From Hymenobacter artigasi (lineage in GTDB: Bacteria; Bacteroidota; Bacteroidia; Cytophagales; Hymenobacteraceae): a stretch of 64,000 bases of DNA. Positions 26,659-35,571 of this stretch are shown one piece after another (position 1 is the first letter of the stretch; every line of letters begins with the position of its first letter). The notes under the pieces were generated by a model. It worked only from the letters and a program-made list of their open reading frames with translations, did not search any database and was not told the DNA's origin. Position numbers and translations under genes: made by a program. The stretch covers positions 124,001-188,000 of the forward strand of contig NZ_JAAVTK010000006.1 in NCBI RefSeq assembly GCF_012275535.1. The letters are read 5' to 3'.

Positions 26659-28575
26659 ATGAACCTGTTATCCGCCGAGAACATCTCGAAGAATTACGCC
26701 GACCGCTGGCTGTTTCAAAACCTCAACTTCGGCCTGCAACAGGGCCAGCGCGTGGCCTTTGTGGGCATCAACGGCACCGGCAAAACCACGCTCATGCGCG
26801 TGCTGGCCGGCCTCGAAAACCCCGATACCGGCTCGGTGAGCGTGCGCAAGGGCATCCGCGTGACGTACCTGGGCCAGCAGCCCGTGTTCGACGAAAGCCT
26901 GACCGTGGAAGAAACCATCTTCGCCAGCCAGAACGACACGCTCAAGGCCATCCAGGAGTACGAGCACGTCATCAACGACGAAAACCACAAGCCCGACGAC
27001 CTCCAGCGCGTGCTGGAGCGCATGGATTCGCTGAACGCCTGGGACTACGAAGCCCAGGTGCAGCAGATACTAGGCAAATTGGGCATCCTCGGCGAACTGC
27101 TCCAGCGCAACGTGAGCATGCTCTCGGGCGGGCAACGCAAGCGCGTGGCCCTGGCCCGCGTCCTCATTGAGGAGCCCGACGTGCTGCTGCTCGATGAGCC
27201 CACCAACCACCTGGACCTGGCTACCATCGAGTGGCTCGAAAACCGCCTGAACTCGCCCAACCTCACCCTGCTGATGGTGACCCACGACCGGTACTTTCTG
27301 GACAAGGTGGCCAATGAAATCGTGGAGCTCGACAAGGGCCAGATGTACCGCTACCAGGGCAACTACGCCTATTTCGTGGAGAAAAAGGCCGACCGCGAAA
27401 TGCGCGAAACCGTGGAAGTGGAGAAGGCCCGCCAGCTCTTCAAAAAGGAGCTCGACTGGATGCGCCGCATGCCCCAGGCCCGCGGCACCAAGCAAAAAGC
27501 CCGCATCGACGCCTTCTACGTCACCAAGGAAAAGGCCAGCACCAACCTCAACAAGCAGCAGATTGAGCTGAGCGTGAAAACCACCCGCCAAGGCGGCAAA
27601 ATCATCGAAGCCCACAACCTGACCAAGAAATTTGGCGACCTTACCGTGCTCGACGATTTCAACTACGTGTTCAAGAAAAAGGACCGGATTGGCCTCGTCG
27701 GCCCCAACGGCGTGGGCAAATCCACGCTCATGAACATGCTCACCGGCAAGCTCCAGGCCGACAGCGGCACCATTGAGGTGGGCACCAACACCGTGTTCGG
27801 CTACTACACCCAGACCGAGCTGGAATTCGACCCCACCCAGCGCGTCATCGACATCGTGAAGGAAGTGGCCGAAGTAGTGGAGCTCGCCAACGGCGACGTG
27901 CTCACCGCCAGCCAGTTCCTCAACCTATTCCTGTTCCCGCCCGCCCAGCAGTACACGCTGGTAAGCAAGCTGAGCGGCGGCGAAAAGCGCCGCCTGCAGC
28001 TGCTGCGCGTGCTCATCAAGAACCCCAACTTCCTCATTCTCGACGAGCCCACCAACGACCTCGACCTGGGCACGCTCAACATCCTGGAAGACTTCCTGAT
28101 GCACTTCACCGGCTGCCTGCTCATCGTGAGCCACGACCGGTACTTCCTCGACCACCTCGCCGAGCACCTCTTCGTGCTCGAGCCCGGCGGGGCCATTCTC
28201 AACTTCCCCGGCAACTACACCGACTACCGCGACTACCTCGAAGAGCGCGAAACCGAAGCCGCTCTGGTTGAAGAAGAAAAAGCCGCCAAAGCCGCCCGCG
28301 CCGCCGCCAAACTAGCCGCGCCGGTAGCCGTGAGCACGGCCGTAGCCCCCTCGCCCGCCAAGCGCCGCGCCACCTTCGCCGAGAAGAAAGAGTACGAGCA
28401 GCTCGAAAAAGCCATGGCGATGCTGGAAACTGAGAAGGAGGAAATCACCGCCAAGCTGAACGGCGGCAGTGGCTCGCCGCAGGACTTCGCCGCCTGGGGC
28501 GCGCGGTTAGCGGCCATTGAAAAAGAGCTGGGCGAGAAGGAAGAACGGTGGCTGGAACTGGCCGACCTCGGGTAA
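26659..28575 (+). CDS. ABC-F ATPase, Uup-like
   Basis: 638-residue soluble protein with two ABC ATPase domains and no membrane segments, the layout of ABC-F ribosome-associated factors. Domain 1: Walker A GINGTGKTTLMR, signature LSGGQRKRVALARV, Walker B VLLLDEPTNHLD. A charged interdomain linker follows (about 245-310). Domain 2: GPNGVGKSTLMN, LSGGEKRRLQLLRV, LILDEPTNDLD. The C-terminal ~90 residues form a predicted coiled coil (EKKEYEQLEKAMAMLETEK), characteristic of Uup. Likely acts on translation or DNA branch processing. Start at 26659 (MNLLSAENISK) is preferred over one three codons upstream. Confidence 0.93.
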   Translation: MNLLSAENISKNYADRWLFQNLNFGLQQGQRVAFVGINGTGKTTLMRVLAGLENPDTGSVSVRKGIRVTYLGQQPVFDESLTVEETIFASQNDTLKAIQEYEHVINDENHKPDDLQRVLERMDSLNAWDYEAQVQQILGKLGILGELLQRNVSMLSGGQRKRVALARVLIEEPDVLLLDEPTNHLDLATIEWLENRLNSPNLTLLMVTHDRYFLDKVANEIVELDKGQMYRYQGNYAYFVEKKADREMRETVEVEKARQLFKKELDWMRRMPQARGTKQKARIDAFYVTKEKASTNLNKQQIELSVKTTRQGGKIIEAHNLTKKFGDLTVLDDFNYVFKKKDRIGLVGPNGVGKSTLMNMLTGKLQADSGTIEVGTNTVFGYYTQTELEFDPTQRVIDIVKEVAEVVELANGDVLTASQFLNLFLFPPAQQYTLVSKLSGGEKRRLQLLRVLIKNPNFLILDEPTNDLDLGTLNILEDFLMHFTGCLLIVSHDRYFLDHLAEHLFVLEPGGAILNFPGNYTDYRDYLEERETEAALVEEEKAAKAARAAAKLAAPVAVSTAVAPSPAKRRATFAEKKEYEQLEKAMAMLETEKEEITAKLNGGSGSPQDFAAWGARLAAIEKELGEKEERWLELADLG

Positions 28576-28598
28576 ACGCCACCCCAAACCGGCTCATT

Positions 28599-28754
28599 AG
28601 AGCAGTTTTCGGGATTGTGTACAACTTAGGAGGCCAGCAGGCAGTAGCGCGAACTTTGTAGTTCGCGTCCCCGCGCCGTTAGAACTACGCTGACGGCGCG
28701 GGGACGCGAACTACAAAGTTCGCGCTACGTGTACACGAACCTGAAAACTGCTCT
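28599..28754. repeat. Nested long inverted repeat of the TAGTTCGCG family, copy 1
   Basis: Inner arms are perfect over 36 nt (28644-28679 and 28693-28728, beginning GTAGCGCGAACTTTGTAG) with a 13-nt loop. They are enclosed by a second, outer pair of 15-nt arms (28599-28613 and 28740-28754, AGAGCAGTTTTC) with one mismatch. It follows the ABC-F gene and could halt transcription, though it lacks a T-tract. A shorter relative is at 54126-54149. Confidence 0.85.
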
Positions 28755-28774
28755 AAGTAGGTAGTCAGTAATAA
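28754..28774. repeat. Solo heptamer-type arm (matches copy I)
   Basis: TAAGTAGGTAGTCAGTAAT is shared with the reverse complement of the right arm of copy I (12980-13003). No opposing arm was found within a few hundred bases, so this may be a remnant. Confidence 0.45.
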
Positions 28775-28790
28775 GCCAATGCCTCATAAA

Positions 28791-28825
28791 AACAATAGCC
28801 CCGGCAAGTTGCCGGGGCTATTGTT
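28791..28825 (-). terminator. Strong palindromic terminator after the 41-aa membrane protein
   Basis: Nearly perfect 17-nt palindrome arms (AACAATAGCCCCGGCAA) flanked by A and T tracts, so usable in both directions. It begins 2 nt beyond the stop of the minus-strand small gene at 28827. Confidence 0.85.
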
Positions 28826-28826
28826 T

Positions 28827-28952
28827 TTAACCAAACAGCTGAACTAACACGGCGGCGGCAACCAATAGGCCGCTTATTATTAATCCGTTTCGTTGAGATT
28901 TTTTCTGATGGCGGGCGCTTTCAATCAGCCAGGTAGAAGGCGATGTTTGCAT
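28827..28952 (-). CDS. Small single-pass membrane protein (41 aa)
   Basis: Short frame found by eye. It starts MQTSPSTWLIESARHQKK, then has a positively charged stretch and one clear hydrophobic helix (LIISGLLVAAAVLVQLFG) ending at the stop. Support for a real gene: a TACCTTTC promoter-like box 33 nt upstream (28985-28992), a strong terminator immediately after the stop, and positive-inside charge placement. No family recognised. Function unknown; small membrane proteins of this layout often regulate larger membrane partners, but nothing here shows which. Confidence 0.5.
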   Translation of the reverse strand: MQTSPSTWLIESARHQKKSQRNGLIISGLLVAAAVLVQLFG

Positions 28953-29024
28953 AGCAGTAAAGGAGTTAAGAGTGGAAAGGAATCGAAAGGTACGGTAAAC
29001 GCTATGGCATTCAGCAATTATTTA

Positions 29025-29867
29025 CTATTGCCGTTTGCGCACCTGGGCGAACTCCAGCGGCACCATGCTGCTTCCTACCGGGGCCTTCACGACCAGGCCA
29101 TCGGCGGCGTCGTAGCGCGGAAAATAGAGGTAGCCGCGCACCTGCTGGCCGGGCGCGAGGGTGACTTTGCGCAGGGCATATTCCTGGAGGTGAGCCGCAC
29201 GCTGCTGCAGTACCTCGGCGGTCACGGCATGCTCAACTTTGGAGGCCGTTGAAACAACGTTGTAGACTACGGCAGCATTTTGAATGGCGGCGCGGCTCTG
29301 GTACTGCGCCACAGTTTCGCGCTGGTTGATGCTAACCACCGTAGAAACGAGGCTGGCCGTAGTCAGCGCCACGCCCAGCCAGTCGACGCGGGCGGCTTTA
29401 GCCGCTTCCTTATCGGCAGTGGCGTGCAACATCGTGATTTCGGGTTCGGGGTCGAAGGCGGCCACGGCGGTGGGCGGCAGCGGGGGCAGCGGCAGGGCCA
29501 GGCTGGCAGCGGCCACGGCCGCCGTTACTTCGGTGCCCGGCAGCGGCTTGGGGCGGCGGCCCTTTAAGTCATCCGTGGCAGTGGTTACCCGGCTGGCTTC
29601 GTACTGGAAGGCCGCCGGGTCCACGACCAGCGCGTGGCGAGTGGGGTTGCGGTATTCGGCCTCGAAAACGACCCGCGTGGGCTCGTAGCACACAAAGCTC
29701 AGGCGCACTTCCACGCTGTCGGCCACGGCCTGAGCCTGTTCGCGGCCTTCGACGAAAAGGCCGGTGGCCCGGGTGGGTTTCAGCCCCAGCTGATAGGTGG
29801 GCGCGCAAGCCGTAGCCAGCCCGGCAAGCGCCAGCCAGCGCAACGAACGAATGTAAAAAGGCAGCAT
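29025..29867 (-). CDS. Hypothetical lipoprotein (280 aa)
   Basis: Lipobox LAGLATAC near residue 21 marks an envelope lipoprotein. The N-terminal half looks like a beta-sandwich (VRLSFVCYEPTRVVFEAEYRN, here cut to its core YEPTRVVFEAEY), the centre is Ala/Pro-rich, then a hydrophobic stretch (WLGVALTTASLVSTVVSI) and a C-terminal beta domain (APGQQVRGYLYFPRYD) of the kind seen in surface-exposed lipoproteins. No family assigned. Transcribed in the same direction as its neighbours but with its own spacing. Confidence 0.7.
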   Translation of the reverse strand: MLPFYIRSLRWLALAGLATACAPTYQLGLKPTRATGLFVEGREQAQAVADSVEVRLSFVCYEPTRVVFEAEYRNPTRHALVVDPAAFQYEASRVTTATDDLKGRRPKPLPGTEVTAAVAAASLALPLPPLPPTAVAAFDPEPEITMLHATADKEAAKAARVDWLGVALTTASLVSTVVSINQRETVAQYQSRAAIQNAAVVYNVVSTASKVEHAVTAEVLQQRAAHLQEYALRKVTLAPGQQVRGYLYFPRYDAADGLVVKAPVGSSMVPLEFAQVRKRQ

Positions 29868-29942
29868 AAAACTGACGACTTAGTGAAAGCTTCCGAACGG
29901 AAGATGCGCCCGGTCCGGGCATGGTTGCACGGCGCCGGAAAA

Positions 29943-30302
29943 TTATTCCCCCAAAGTACGCAGTGCCGTCGGGAGCTGAAAATCACCGCCCTCACCGGCC
30001 TCCAAAGGCCAGTGGCGGCGCACCGCAGCCAAAGGCACCGGCCCGAATACGTGGGCAAAATGCTGCTGCCGGCCCGCCACCCACTCGCGCTCCACGCGCA
30101 CGCCAGCGGCGGCCAGGGCGGCTTCGTCCCACTCCAGCAAAAGCAAATCGGCCCGCCCGGTATAGTACCGGCGGGCCGTTTCAAGAATCTGGTGCTGCTC
30201 GGAGGAATGAATAAAGCCTTCGGCAGCCAGGTCGGCGCTGGCGAAAAAGCCGGTTTGCTGGGCATGGTGCCAGTCGGCAGGCTCGGCGAGACGATAAAGC
30301 AT
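29943..30302 (-). CDS. DUF952-family protein
   Basis: 119-residue cytoplasmic protein matching the DUF952 family: N-terminal MLYRLAEPADW, then the conserved EGFIHSSEQHQI and a C-terminal HVFGPVPLAAV. The fold is related to glutathione-independent or ADP-ribosyl-transferase-like small domains, but the function is unknown. The start codon lies 6 nt from repeat copy B. Confidence 0.85.
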   Translation of the reverse strand: MLYRLAEPADWHHAQQTGFFASADLAAEGFIHSSEQHQILETARRYYTGRADLLLLEWDEAALAAAGVRVEREWVAGRQQHFAHVFGPVPLAAVRRHWPLEAGEGGDFQLPTALRTLGE

Positions 30303-30308
30303 TTTGCA

Positions 30309-30401
30309 AATTATAAATTTTGAATTATAAATTATAAATGGGGTTCAGCCATCAAATGCTTGCTGCGCAAATTTATAATTTATAATTCATAATTTATAAT
30401 T
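30309..30401. repeat. Heptamer inverted repeat, copy B (no gene)
   Basis: Left arm 30309-30340 is made of 7-nt units in the order X-Y-X-X (X = AATTATA, Y = AATTTTG), the same order and sequence as the left arm of the S23-bearing copy A. The right arm 30371-30401 is the reverse complement with one mismatch. The loop is only 30 nt, so this looks like copy A with its gene removed. It sits 6 nt from the DUF952 start codon and 6 nt from the stop codon of the next gene. Confidence 0.85.
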
Positions 30402-30407
30402 CAAAGC

Positions 30408-30794
30408 CTACGCTTTCCACAGCTCCTGCTGCACCTGCTTGCCCACGGTGAGCATGATGCGTACCGGGTTCGGAATCAGCGTGATGCGGGCTTCCTTGCC
30501 GGGGTATTTCTCCGAATCAACCCACACGCCTTCTTTGGGCGTGGGCGTGGAGCCGGGGTTGCTGGGCAGGTAGGCGGTGGGCAGCAGCACGTCAGTGTCC
30601 GATTTCAGGTCGGTGTGCACTTTGTCGAGCGCCGTTTCCAGGAAGTCGCCGTACTCGTCGTTGAAGTCGTCTTCGAGGTCGTGCAGGGCTTCTTCCACTT
30701 CGTCGTAGCGGGCGTCGTCGTATTTAAGGGTGTGCAGCTCGGCCTTTTTTTCAATCAGGGCCACGAGGGCGAGGTTCAGTTCTTCGGTATTCAT
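30408..30794 (-). CDS. Hypothetical acidic protein (128 aa)
   Basis: Soluble protein of 128 residues beginning MNTEELNLALVALIEKK. An acidic helical N-terminal half (YDEVEEALHDLEDDFNDEYG) is followed by a beta-rich C-terminal half with GVWVDSEKYPGKEARITL and ending VGKQVQQELWKA. The start at 30794 is chosen over upstream codons because the earlier stretch is not protein-like. No family recognised; likely a conserved Bacteroidota protein. Confidence 0.75.
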   Translation of the reverse strand: MNTEELNLALVALIEKKAELHTLKYDDARYDEVEEALHDLEDDFNDEYGDFLETALDKVHTDLKSDTDVLLPTAYLPSNPGSTPTPKEGVWVDSEKYPGKEARITLIPNPVRIMLTVGKQVQQELWKA

Positions 30795-30958
30795 GGGGGC
30801 GCTAAGGCAGATGATTGGGCACAAAAATGGGAATGATTTGCTAAACGCGCGCCGTTGGGGCTCCGGGTTTGGGCTGGTTTTAGCCAATTGTCGCCCCAAA
30901 CCAATGAAAGCCGTATTTTTACCCAGTCATTCACCCCGCCAATTTTCCCTTCCCACCC

Positions 30959-32092
30959 ATGCAAACCATGACCTCGCCGGCAGTGCTGGCCCAGCCCGCC
31001 CAGGATTTCCTTCCCCTCAAAGGCACCGATTACGTCGAATTCTACGTCGGCAACGCCAAGCAGTCGGCCTACTTTTATCAGGCGGCGTTTGGCTTCGAGC
31101 TGGTGGCCTACGCCGGCCCCGAAACGGGCCTGCGCGACCGCGCCAGCTACGTGCTGCAGCAGGGCAAAATCCGCCTCGTGCTCACTACTTCCCTCCTGCC
31201 CGATTCTGAGATTACCCGCCACGTAGCCCAGCACGGCGACGGCGTGAAGGTGATGGCCCTGTGGGTGGACGATGCCCGCCAGTCGTGGGAAGAAACCACC
31301 AAGCGCGGCGCCAAATCGGCCTTCGAGCCCTATACCATTGAGGATGAGCACGGCAGCGTAACGCTATCGGGCATTTATACCTATGGCGAAAGCATCCACA
31401 CCTTCGTGGAGCGCACCAACTACAGCGGTCCGTTTATGCCCGGCTACGTGGCCAAAAGCAGCCTCGTGCCGCAGGGCGCGCCGGTGGGCCTGCTGCACGT
31501 CGACCATTGCGTGGGCAACGTGGGCTGGGGCGAAATGAACCAGTGGGTGAAGTTTTACGAGGACGTGATGGGCTTCAAGCTGCTGCTCACCTTCGACGAC
31601 GAAGACATTTCGACCGAGTATTCGGCCCTGATGAGCAAGGTAGTTTCCAACGGCAACGGCTACGTAAAATTCCCCATCAACGAGCCCGCCGAAGGCAAGA
31701 AGAAGTCGCAGATTGAGGAATACCTCGACTACTACCACTCGCCCGGCGTGCAGCATATCGCCATCGCCACCAGCGACATCCGTGCGACCGTGACCGAGCT
31801 GCGCCGCCGCGGCGTGGAGTTCCTGAGCGTGCCCGGCGCTTATTACGAGGACCTGCTGGAGCGCATCGGCGCGATTGACGAGGACCTGGATTCGCTGAAA
31901 GCCCTGAACCTGCTGGTGGACCGCGACGAGGAAGGGTATCTGCTTCAGATTTTCACCAAGCCCGTGGAGGACCGGCCCACGGTGTTCTATGAAATCATCC
32001 AGCGCAAAGGGGCCAAGAGCTTCGGCAAAGGCAATTTCAAGGCGCTGTTTGAGAGCATCGAGCGCGAGCAGGCGCTGCGGGGCAACTTGTAA
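30959..32092 (+). CDS. hppD: 4-hydroxyphenylpyruvate dioxygenase
   Basis: 377-residue non-heme iron dioxygenase that converts 4-hydroxyphenylpyruvate to homogentisate in tyrosine breakdown. Two vicinal-oxygen-chelate halves are present. Iron ligands are the His in LHVDHCVGNV, the His in PGVQHIAIA, and the Glu in VFYEIIQRKG. Length fits the family. No other tyrosine-degradation gene is adjacent. Confidence 0.95.
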   Translation: MQTMTSPAVLAQPAQDFLPLKGTDYVEFYVGNAKQSAYFYQAAFGFELVAYAGPETGLRDRASYVLQQGKIRLVLTTSLLPDSEITRHVAQHGDGVKVMALWVDDARQSWEETTKRGAKSAFEPYTIEDEHGSVTLSGIYTYGESIHTFVERTNYSGPFMPGYVAKSSLVPQGAPVGLLHVDHCVGNVGWGEMNQWVKFYEDVMGFKLLLTFDDEDISTEYSALMSKVVSNGNGYVKFPINEPAEGKKKSQIEEYLDYYHSPGVQHIAIATSDIRATVTELRRRGVEFLSVPGAYYEDLLERIGAIDEDLDSLKALNLLVDRDEEGYLLQIFTKPVEDRPTVFYEIIQRKGAKSFGKGNFKALFESIEREQALRGNL

Positions 32093-32123
32093 GCCCGCTG
32101 CTGGCCGACGGCAGCTCCCGGAA

Positions 32124-32435
32124 CGTCATGCTTCATCTTGCGTCCGCGCAGTCGAAGCATCTCTACCGCGCAAGTAATTAGTTTAGGACTTACGCACTTT
32201 CAGCCCCGTAGGGGCGACATATCGATAGTAACTTGCTGATGTTGAACAAAAAGCCCCGTAGGGGCGGCATTCGTTGAGTCGCCTGGCGAGTGTCGCCCCT
32301 ACGGGGCTTTAATGTTATATTATCAATTACTTACTACCAATATGTCGCCCCGCTGGGGCTGGAAGTGCGTAAGTCCTATAGTTACTATTGCGGTAGAGAT
32401 GCTTCGACTGCACGGACGCAAGATGAAGCATGACG
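32124..32435. repeat. Three-level nested inverted repeat
   Basis: Outer arms of 46 nt (32124-32169 and 32390-32435, one mismatch) belong to the GTCATGC family. Inside them is a second pair of arms, about 38 nt, at roughly 32184-32221 and 32338-32376, starting AGGACTTACGCACTT. Inside those is a third hairpin of the GCCCCGTAGGGGC type at about 32249-32312. This explains nearly the entire 359-bp gap between hppD and the next gene; no coding frame is supported. Confidence 0.88.
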
Positions 32436-32451
32436 TTTTGCTTTCAAGACC

Positions 32452-33705
32452 ATGGTCAAAACCGCTACTTTTTTCCTGCTCATGCTGGTTCTCACGGCCG
32501 CTTCGGCCCGTGCCCAAAGCGGCTGCACCGACCCGCGCGCCACCAACTTCAACCCCACCGCCACCGTCAACGACGGCTCCTGCCAGTACGCGGGCACCAG
32601 CACGGCGCTGGTAACCAAGGCTGCGCTGGCCAGCGCCGTGCCCGAATCGTCGGGGCTGCAATTCACCGGGCAGGCGCTGTGGACGTTCAACGACAGCGGC
32701 AACGCGCCGGTGCTCTTTCGGGTCGATTCGGCCTCGGGCAACGTGCTGCAACAGGTCCGCATCACCAATTTCCCGAACGTGGACTGGGAGGACATCGCCG
32801 CCGATGCCCAGTACCTGTATGTGGGCGATTTTGGCAACAACAACGGCAACCGGCGCGACCTGCGGGTGCTGCGGGTGCTGAAATCGGCCATCGGTATGGC
32901 GGCCTCTGACTCGGTGACTGCCGAAGAAATTGCCTTCAGCTACCCCGACCAAACCACTTATCCCGTCAGCACCAACAACCATAACTTCGACTGCGAGGCA
33001 TTTTTCTATTTCAACGATTCGCTGCACCTCTTCACCAAGAACTGGGCCGACCACCAAACCAAGTACTACACCATTCCGGCGCAGCCCGGCGCGTGCATTG
33101 CCCACCTCAAAGGCACCTTCAATGTGAACGGCCTGATTACCGCCGCCGATATCAACCCCGCCGGCTCGGCCGCGGGCCTGCTGGGCTACAACAGCAGCAA
33201 CGGGGCCACCTTTCTGTGGCTGCTGTCGGACTTTCAGGGTGGCCGGTTTCTGCAGGGCAACAAGCGCCGGATTGAGCTGCCCAATGCCCTGGTTATTGGC
33301 CAGGCCGAGGGCCTCTCGTTTATTGACCGCTACCGCGTGTTTATTTCCAACGAGCGCCTCACCACCTTTTTCACGGTGCCGCAGCGGCTATACGCCCTCA
33401 ATACGAGCCGCTGGCTGGCCCCGGCCGTGCCCACGGGCACCCGCAGCCGGCGCGGCCGGGTGAGCGGCTTCATCATTGCCCCCAACCCGGCCGGCCCCAG
33501 CGTGCGCCTTGAGCGGGCCGACGGCCCACCCGGCAACCTCGCCCTCACGCTACGGGATTTGCAGGGCCGCACCATCCTCAAAACCCGCATGGCGGCGGCC
33601 GAAAAAACCGTGGAAATAAACACGTCGCAGGTGGCAGCCGGCATGTATCTGCTGACTATTGACGCTGAGGCCGGTACATTTTCGAGAAAAATAGAGATTC
33701 CGTAG
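32452..33705 (+). CDS. Secreted propeller-like protein with T9SS type A tail
   Basis: 417 residues: signal peptide (MVKTATFFLLMLVLTAASARA), a short thrombospondin-type-3-like cysteine motif (CTDPRATNFNPTATVNDGSC), and a body with repeated strands (WTFNDSGNAPVLFRVD, YLYVGDFGNNNGNRRDL). The latter suggests a beta-propeller of the esterase-like or phytase-like kind. The C-terminal T9SS sorting domain has FIIAPNPAGPSVRLERADG and GMYLLTIDAEAG. Function unknown. Confidence 0.85.
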   Translation: MVKTATFFLLMLVLTAASARAQSGCTDPRATNFNPTATVNDGSCQYAGTSTALVTKAALASAVPESSGLQFTGQALWTFNDSGNAPVLFRVDSASGNVLQQVRITNFPNVDWEDIAADAQYLYVGDFGNNNGNRRDLRVLRVLKSAIGMAASDSVTAEEIAFSYPDQTTYPVSTNNHNFDCEAFFYFNDSLHLFTKNWADHQTKYYTIPAQPGACIAHLKGTFNVNGLITAADINPAGSAAGLLGYNSSNGATFLWLLSDFQGGRFLQGNKRRIELPNALVIGQAEGLSFIDRYRVFISNERLTTFFTVPQRLYALNTSRWLAPAVPTGTRSRRGRVSGFIIAPNPAGPSVRLERADGPPGNLALTLRDLQGRTILKTRMAAAEKTVEINTSQVAAGMYLLTIDAEAGTFSRKIEIP

Positions 33706-33834
33706 GGGTGTACTGGCAGTGAGCTGATTGCCGGCCTCCACCCGCCGGCGCAGGGGCCGCGTGCCGGTTTTTCATCCAAACCTCTTTCCTTTACGGCCGT
33801 TTCTGAGCTGACCAACCCTCCTTAATTCCCTCCC

Positions 33835-35571
33835 ATGCCCCTCTCCCCTGAAATCCAACACACCATCAGCACCTGGCTCACGCCCGAGTACGATGCCCAG
33901 ACCCAGCAGGCCATCCGCGATATGCAGGCCGCCGGCCAGGACGATGCCCTCACCGACGCGTTCTACCGCAGCCTGGAGTTTGGCACCGGTGGCCTGCGCG
34001 GCATCATGGGGCCGGGCTCCAACCGCATGAACCGCTACACGCTGGGCATGGCCACCCAAGGCCTGTGCAATTACCTGCTGCAGAGCTTTCCCAATCAGGA
34101 AATCAAGGTCGCCATCGCGCACGACAGCCGCAACAACAGCCCCCAATTTGCCGAAATAGCGGCCGGTATTTTTTCGGCCAATGGTATTATCGTGTATTTA
34201 TTTGACAGCCTCCGGCCCACGCCCGAATTGTCGTTCGCTATTCGGGAGCTGGGCTGCCAAAGCGGCTGTGTAATAACGGCTTCGCACAACCCTAAAGAGT
34301 ACAACGGCTATAAAGTGTACTGGAACGATGGCTCGCAGGTAGTGGCCCCGCACGACACGAATATTATTATCGAAGTCAATAAAATCACCAGCCCGAGCGA
34401 GGTGAAATTTGCGGCCGATAATTCGAAGATTATCCGCATCGGAGCCGATATGGACGCGAAATATTTCGCCGAAGCCAAAAAGCTCAGCATCGACCCGGCC
34501 GCCATTCAGCGCCAGCACGATTTGAACATCGTGTACACGCCCATTCACGGCTCGGGCATTACGCTGGTGCCCGGCCTGCTGCGCGAGTTTGGCTTCACCA
34601 ATGTGAACGTGGTGCAGGCTCAGGCCACGCCCGACGGCAACTTCCCCACCGTGCAGTCGCCCAACCCCGAGGAGAAAAGCGCCATGCAGCTGGCCCTCGA
34701 CCAGGCCCAGGCCACCAACGCCGACATTGTGCTGGCCACCGACCCCGACGCCGACCGCGTGGGCGTGGGCGTGAGAAATGATAAGGGCGAATGGGTGCTG
34801 CTGAATGGCAACCAGACGGCCGCCATGCTCACCAACTACCTGCTTTCGGCCCGGCACCGCGCCGGCCAGAGCACGCCGCAGGATTTCATCGTGTACACCA
34901 TCGTGACCAGCGAAATTCTCGGTGATATTGCCCACGAATACCAGGTGAAGAGCTACCGCACGCTCACCGGCTTCAAGTACATCGCCGGCCTGATTCGCGA
35001 CCTCGAAGGCCAGGAAACCTACATCGGCGGCGGCGAGGAAAGCTACGGCTTCCTCATCGGCGATTTTGTGCGCGACAAGGACGCCATCTCGGCCTGCGCG
35101 CTGGTGGCCGAAATGGCCGCCGTGGCCAAGGACCAGGGCCGCACGCTCTACCAGGAAATGGTGGCCATGTATGCCCACTACGGCCTGTATGTGGAGGATT
35201 TGATTTCCCTCACCAAGAAAGGCCAGCGCGGTGCCGAGGAAATTCAGGAAATGATGGCCAGCCTGCGCGCCAACCCGCCCGCTCACATCGCGGGCCTGAA
35301 AGTGGTGGAAATCCGCGATTACAAAACCGGCAAAATCCACGACCTGGCCACCGGCCTCAGCACCGAAACCGGCGTGGAAAGCTCCAACGTACTCCAGTTC
35401 CTCACCGAAGACGGCAGCAAGATTTCGGCCCGCCCCAGCGGCACCGAGCCCAAAATCAAGTTCTATTTCAGCGTGAAGCAGCCGCTGAAATCGGTGGTGG
35501 ATTATGACCTGGCCAACCGCCTGGGCCACGAGAAAATCAAGGCCATTATTGCGGATATGAAGCTGCAATAG
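33835..35571 (+). CDS. Phosphoglucomutase/phosphomannomutase-family phosphohexomutase
   Basis: 578-residue cytoplasmic alpha-D-phosphohexomutase that interconverts sugar 1- and 6-phosphates. Catalytic serine loop TASHNPKEYNGYKVYW, metal-binding DPDADRVGVG, sugar-specificity loop GGEESYGFLIGD and phosphate-binding RPSGTEPKIKFYF are all present. The length and loop sequence resemble the PgcA-type phosphoglucomutases of Bacteroidota and Firmicutes; mannose versus glucose specificity cannot be told by eye. Confidence 0.95.
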   Translation: MPLSPEIQHTISTWLTPEYDAQTQQAIRDMQAAGQDDALTDAFYRSLEFGTGGLRGIMGPGSNRMNRYTLGMATQGLCNYLLQSFPNQEIKVAIAHDSRNNSPQFAEIAAGIFSANGIIVYLFDSLRPTPELSFAIRELGCQSGCVITASHNPKEYNGYKVYWNDGSQVVAPHDTNIIIEVNKITSPSEVKFAADNSKIIRIGADMDAKYFAEAKKLSIDPAAIQRQHDLNIVYTPIHGSGITLVPGLLREFGFTNVNVVQAQATPDGNFPTVQSPNPEEKSAMQLALDQAQATNADIVLATDPDADRVGVGVRNDKGEWVLLNGNQTAAMLTNYLLSARHRAGQSTPQDFIVYTIVTSEILGDIAHEYQVKSYRTLTGFKYIAGLIRDLEGQETYIGGGEESYGFLIGDFVRDKDAISACALVAEMAAVAKDQGRTLYQEMVAMYAHYGLYVEDLISLTKKGQRGAEEIQEMMASLRANPPAHIAGLKVVEIRDYKTGKIHDLATGLSTETGVESSNVLQFLTEDGSKISARPSGTEPKIKFYFSVKQPLKSVVDYDLANRLGHEKIKAIIADMKLQ

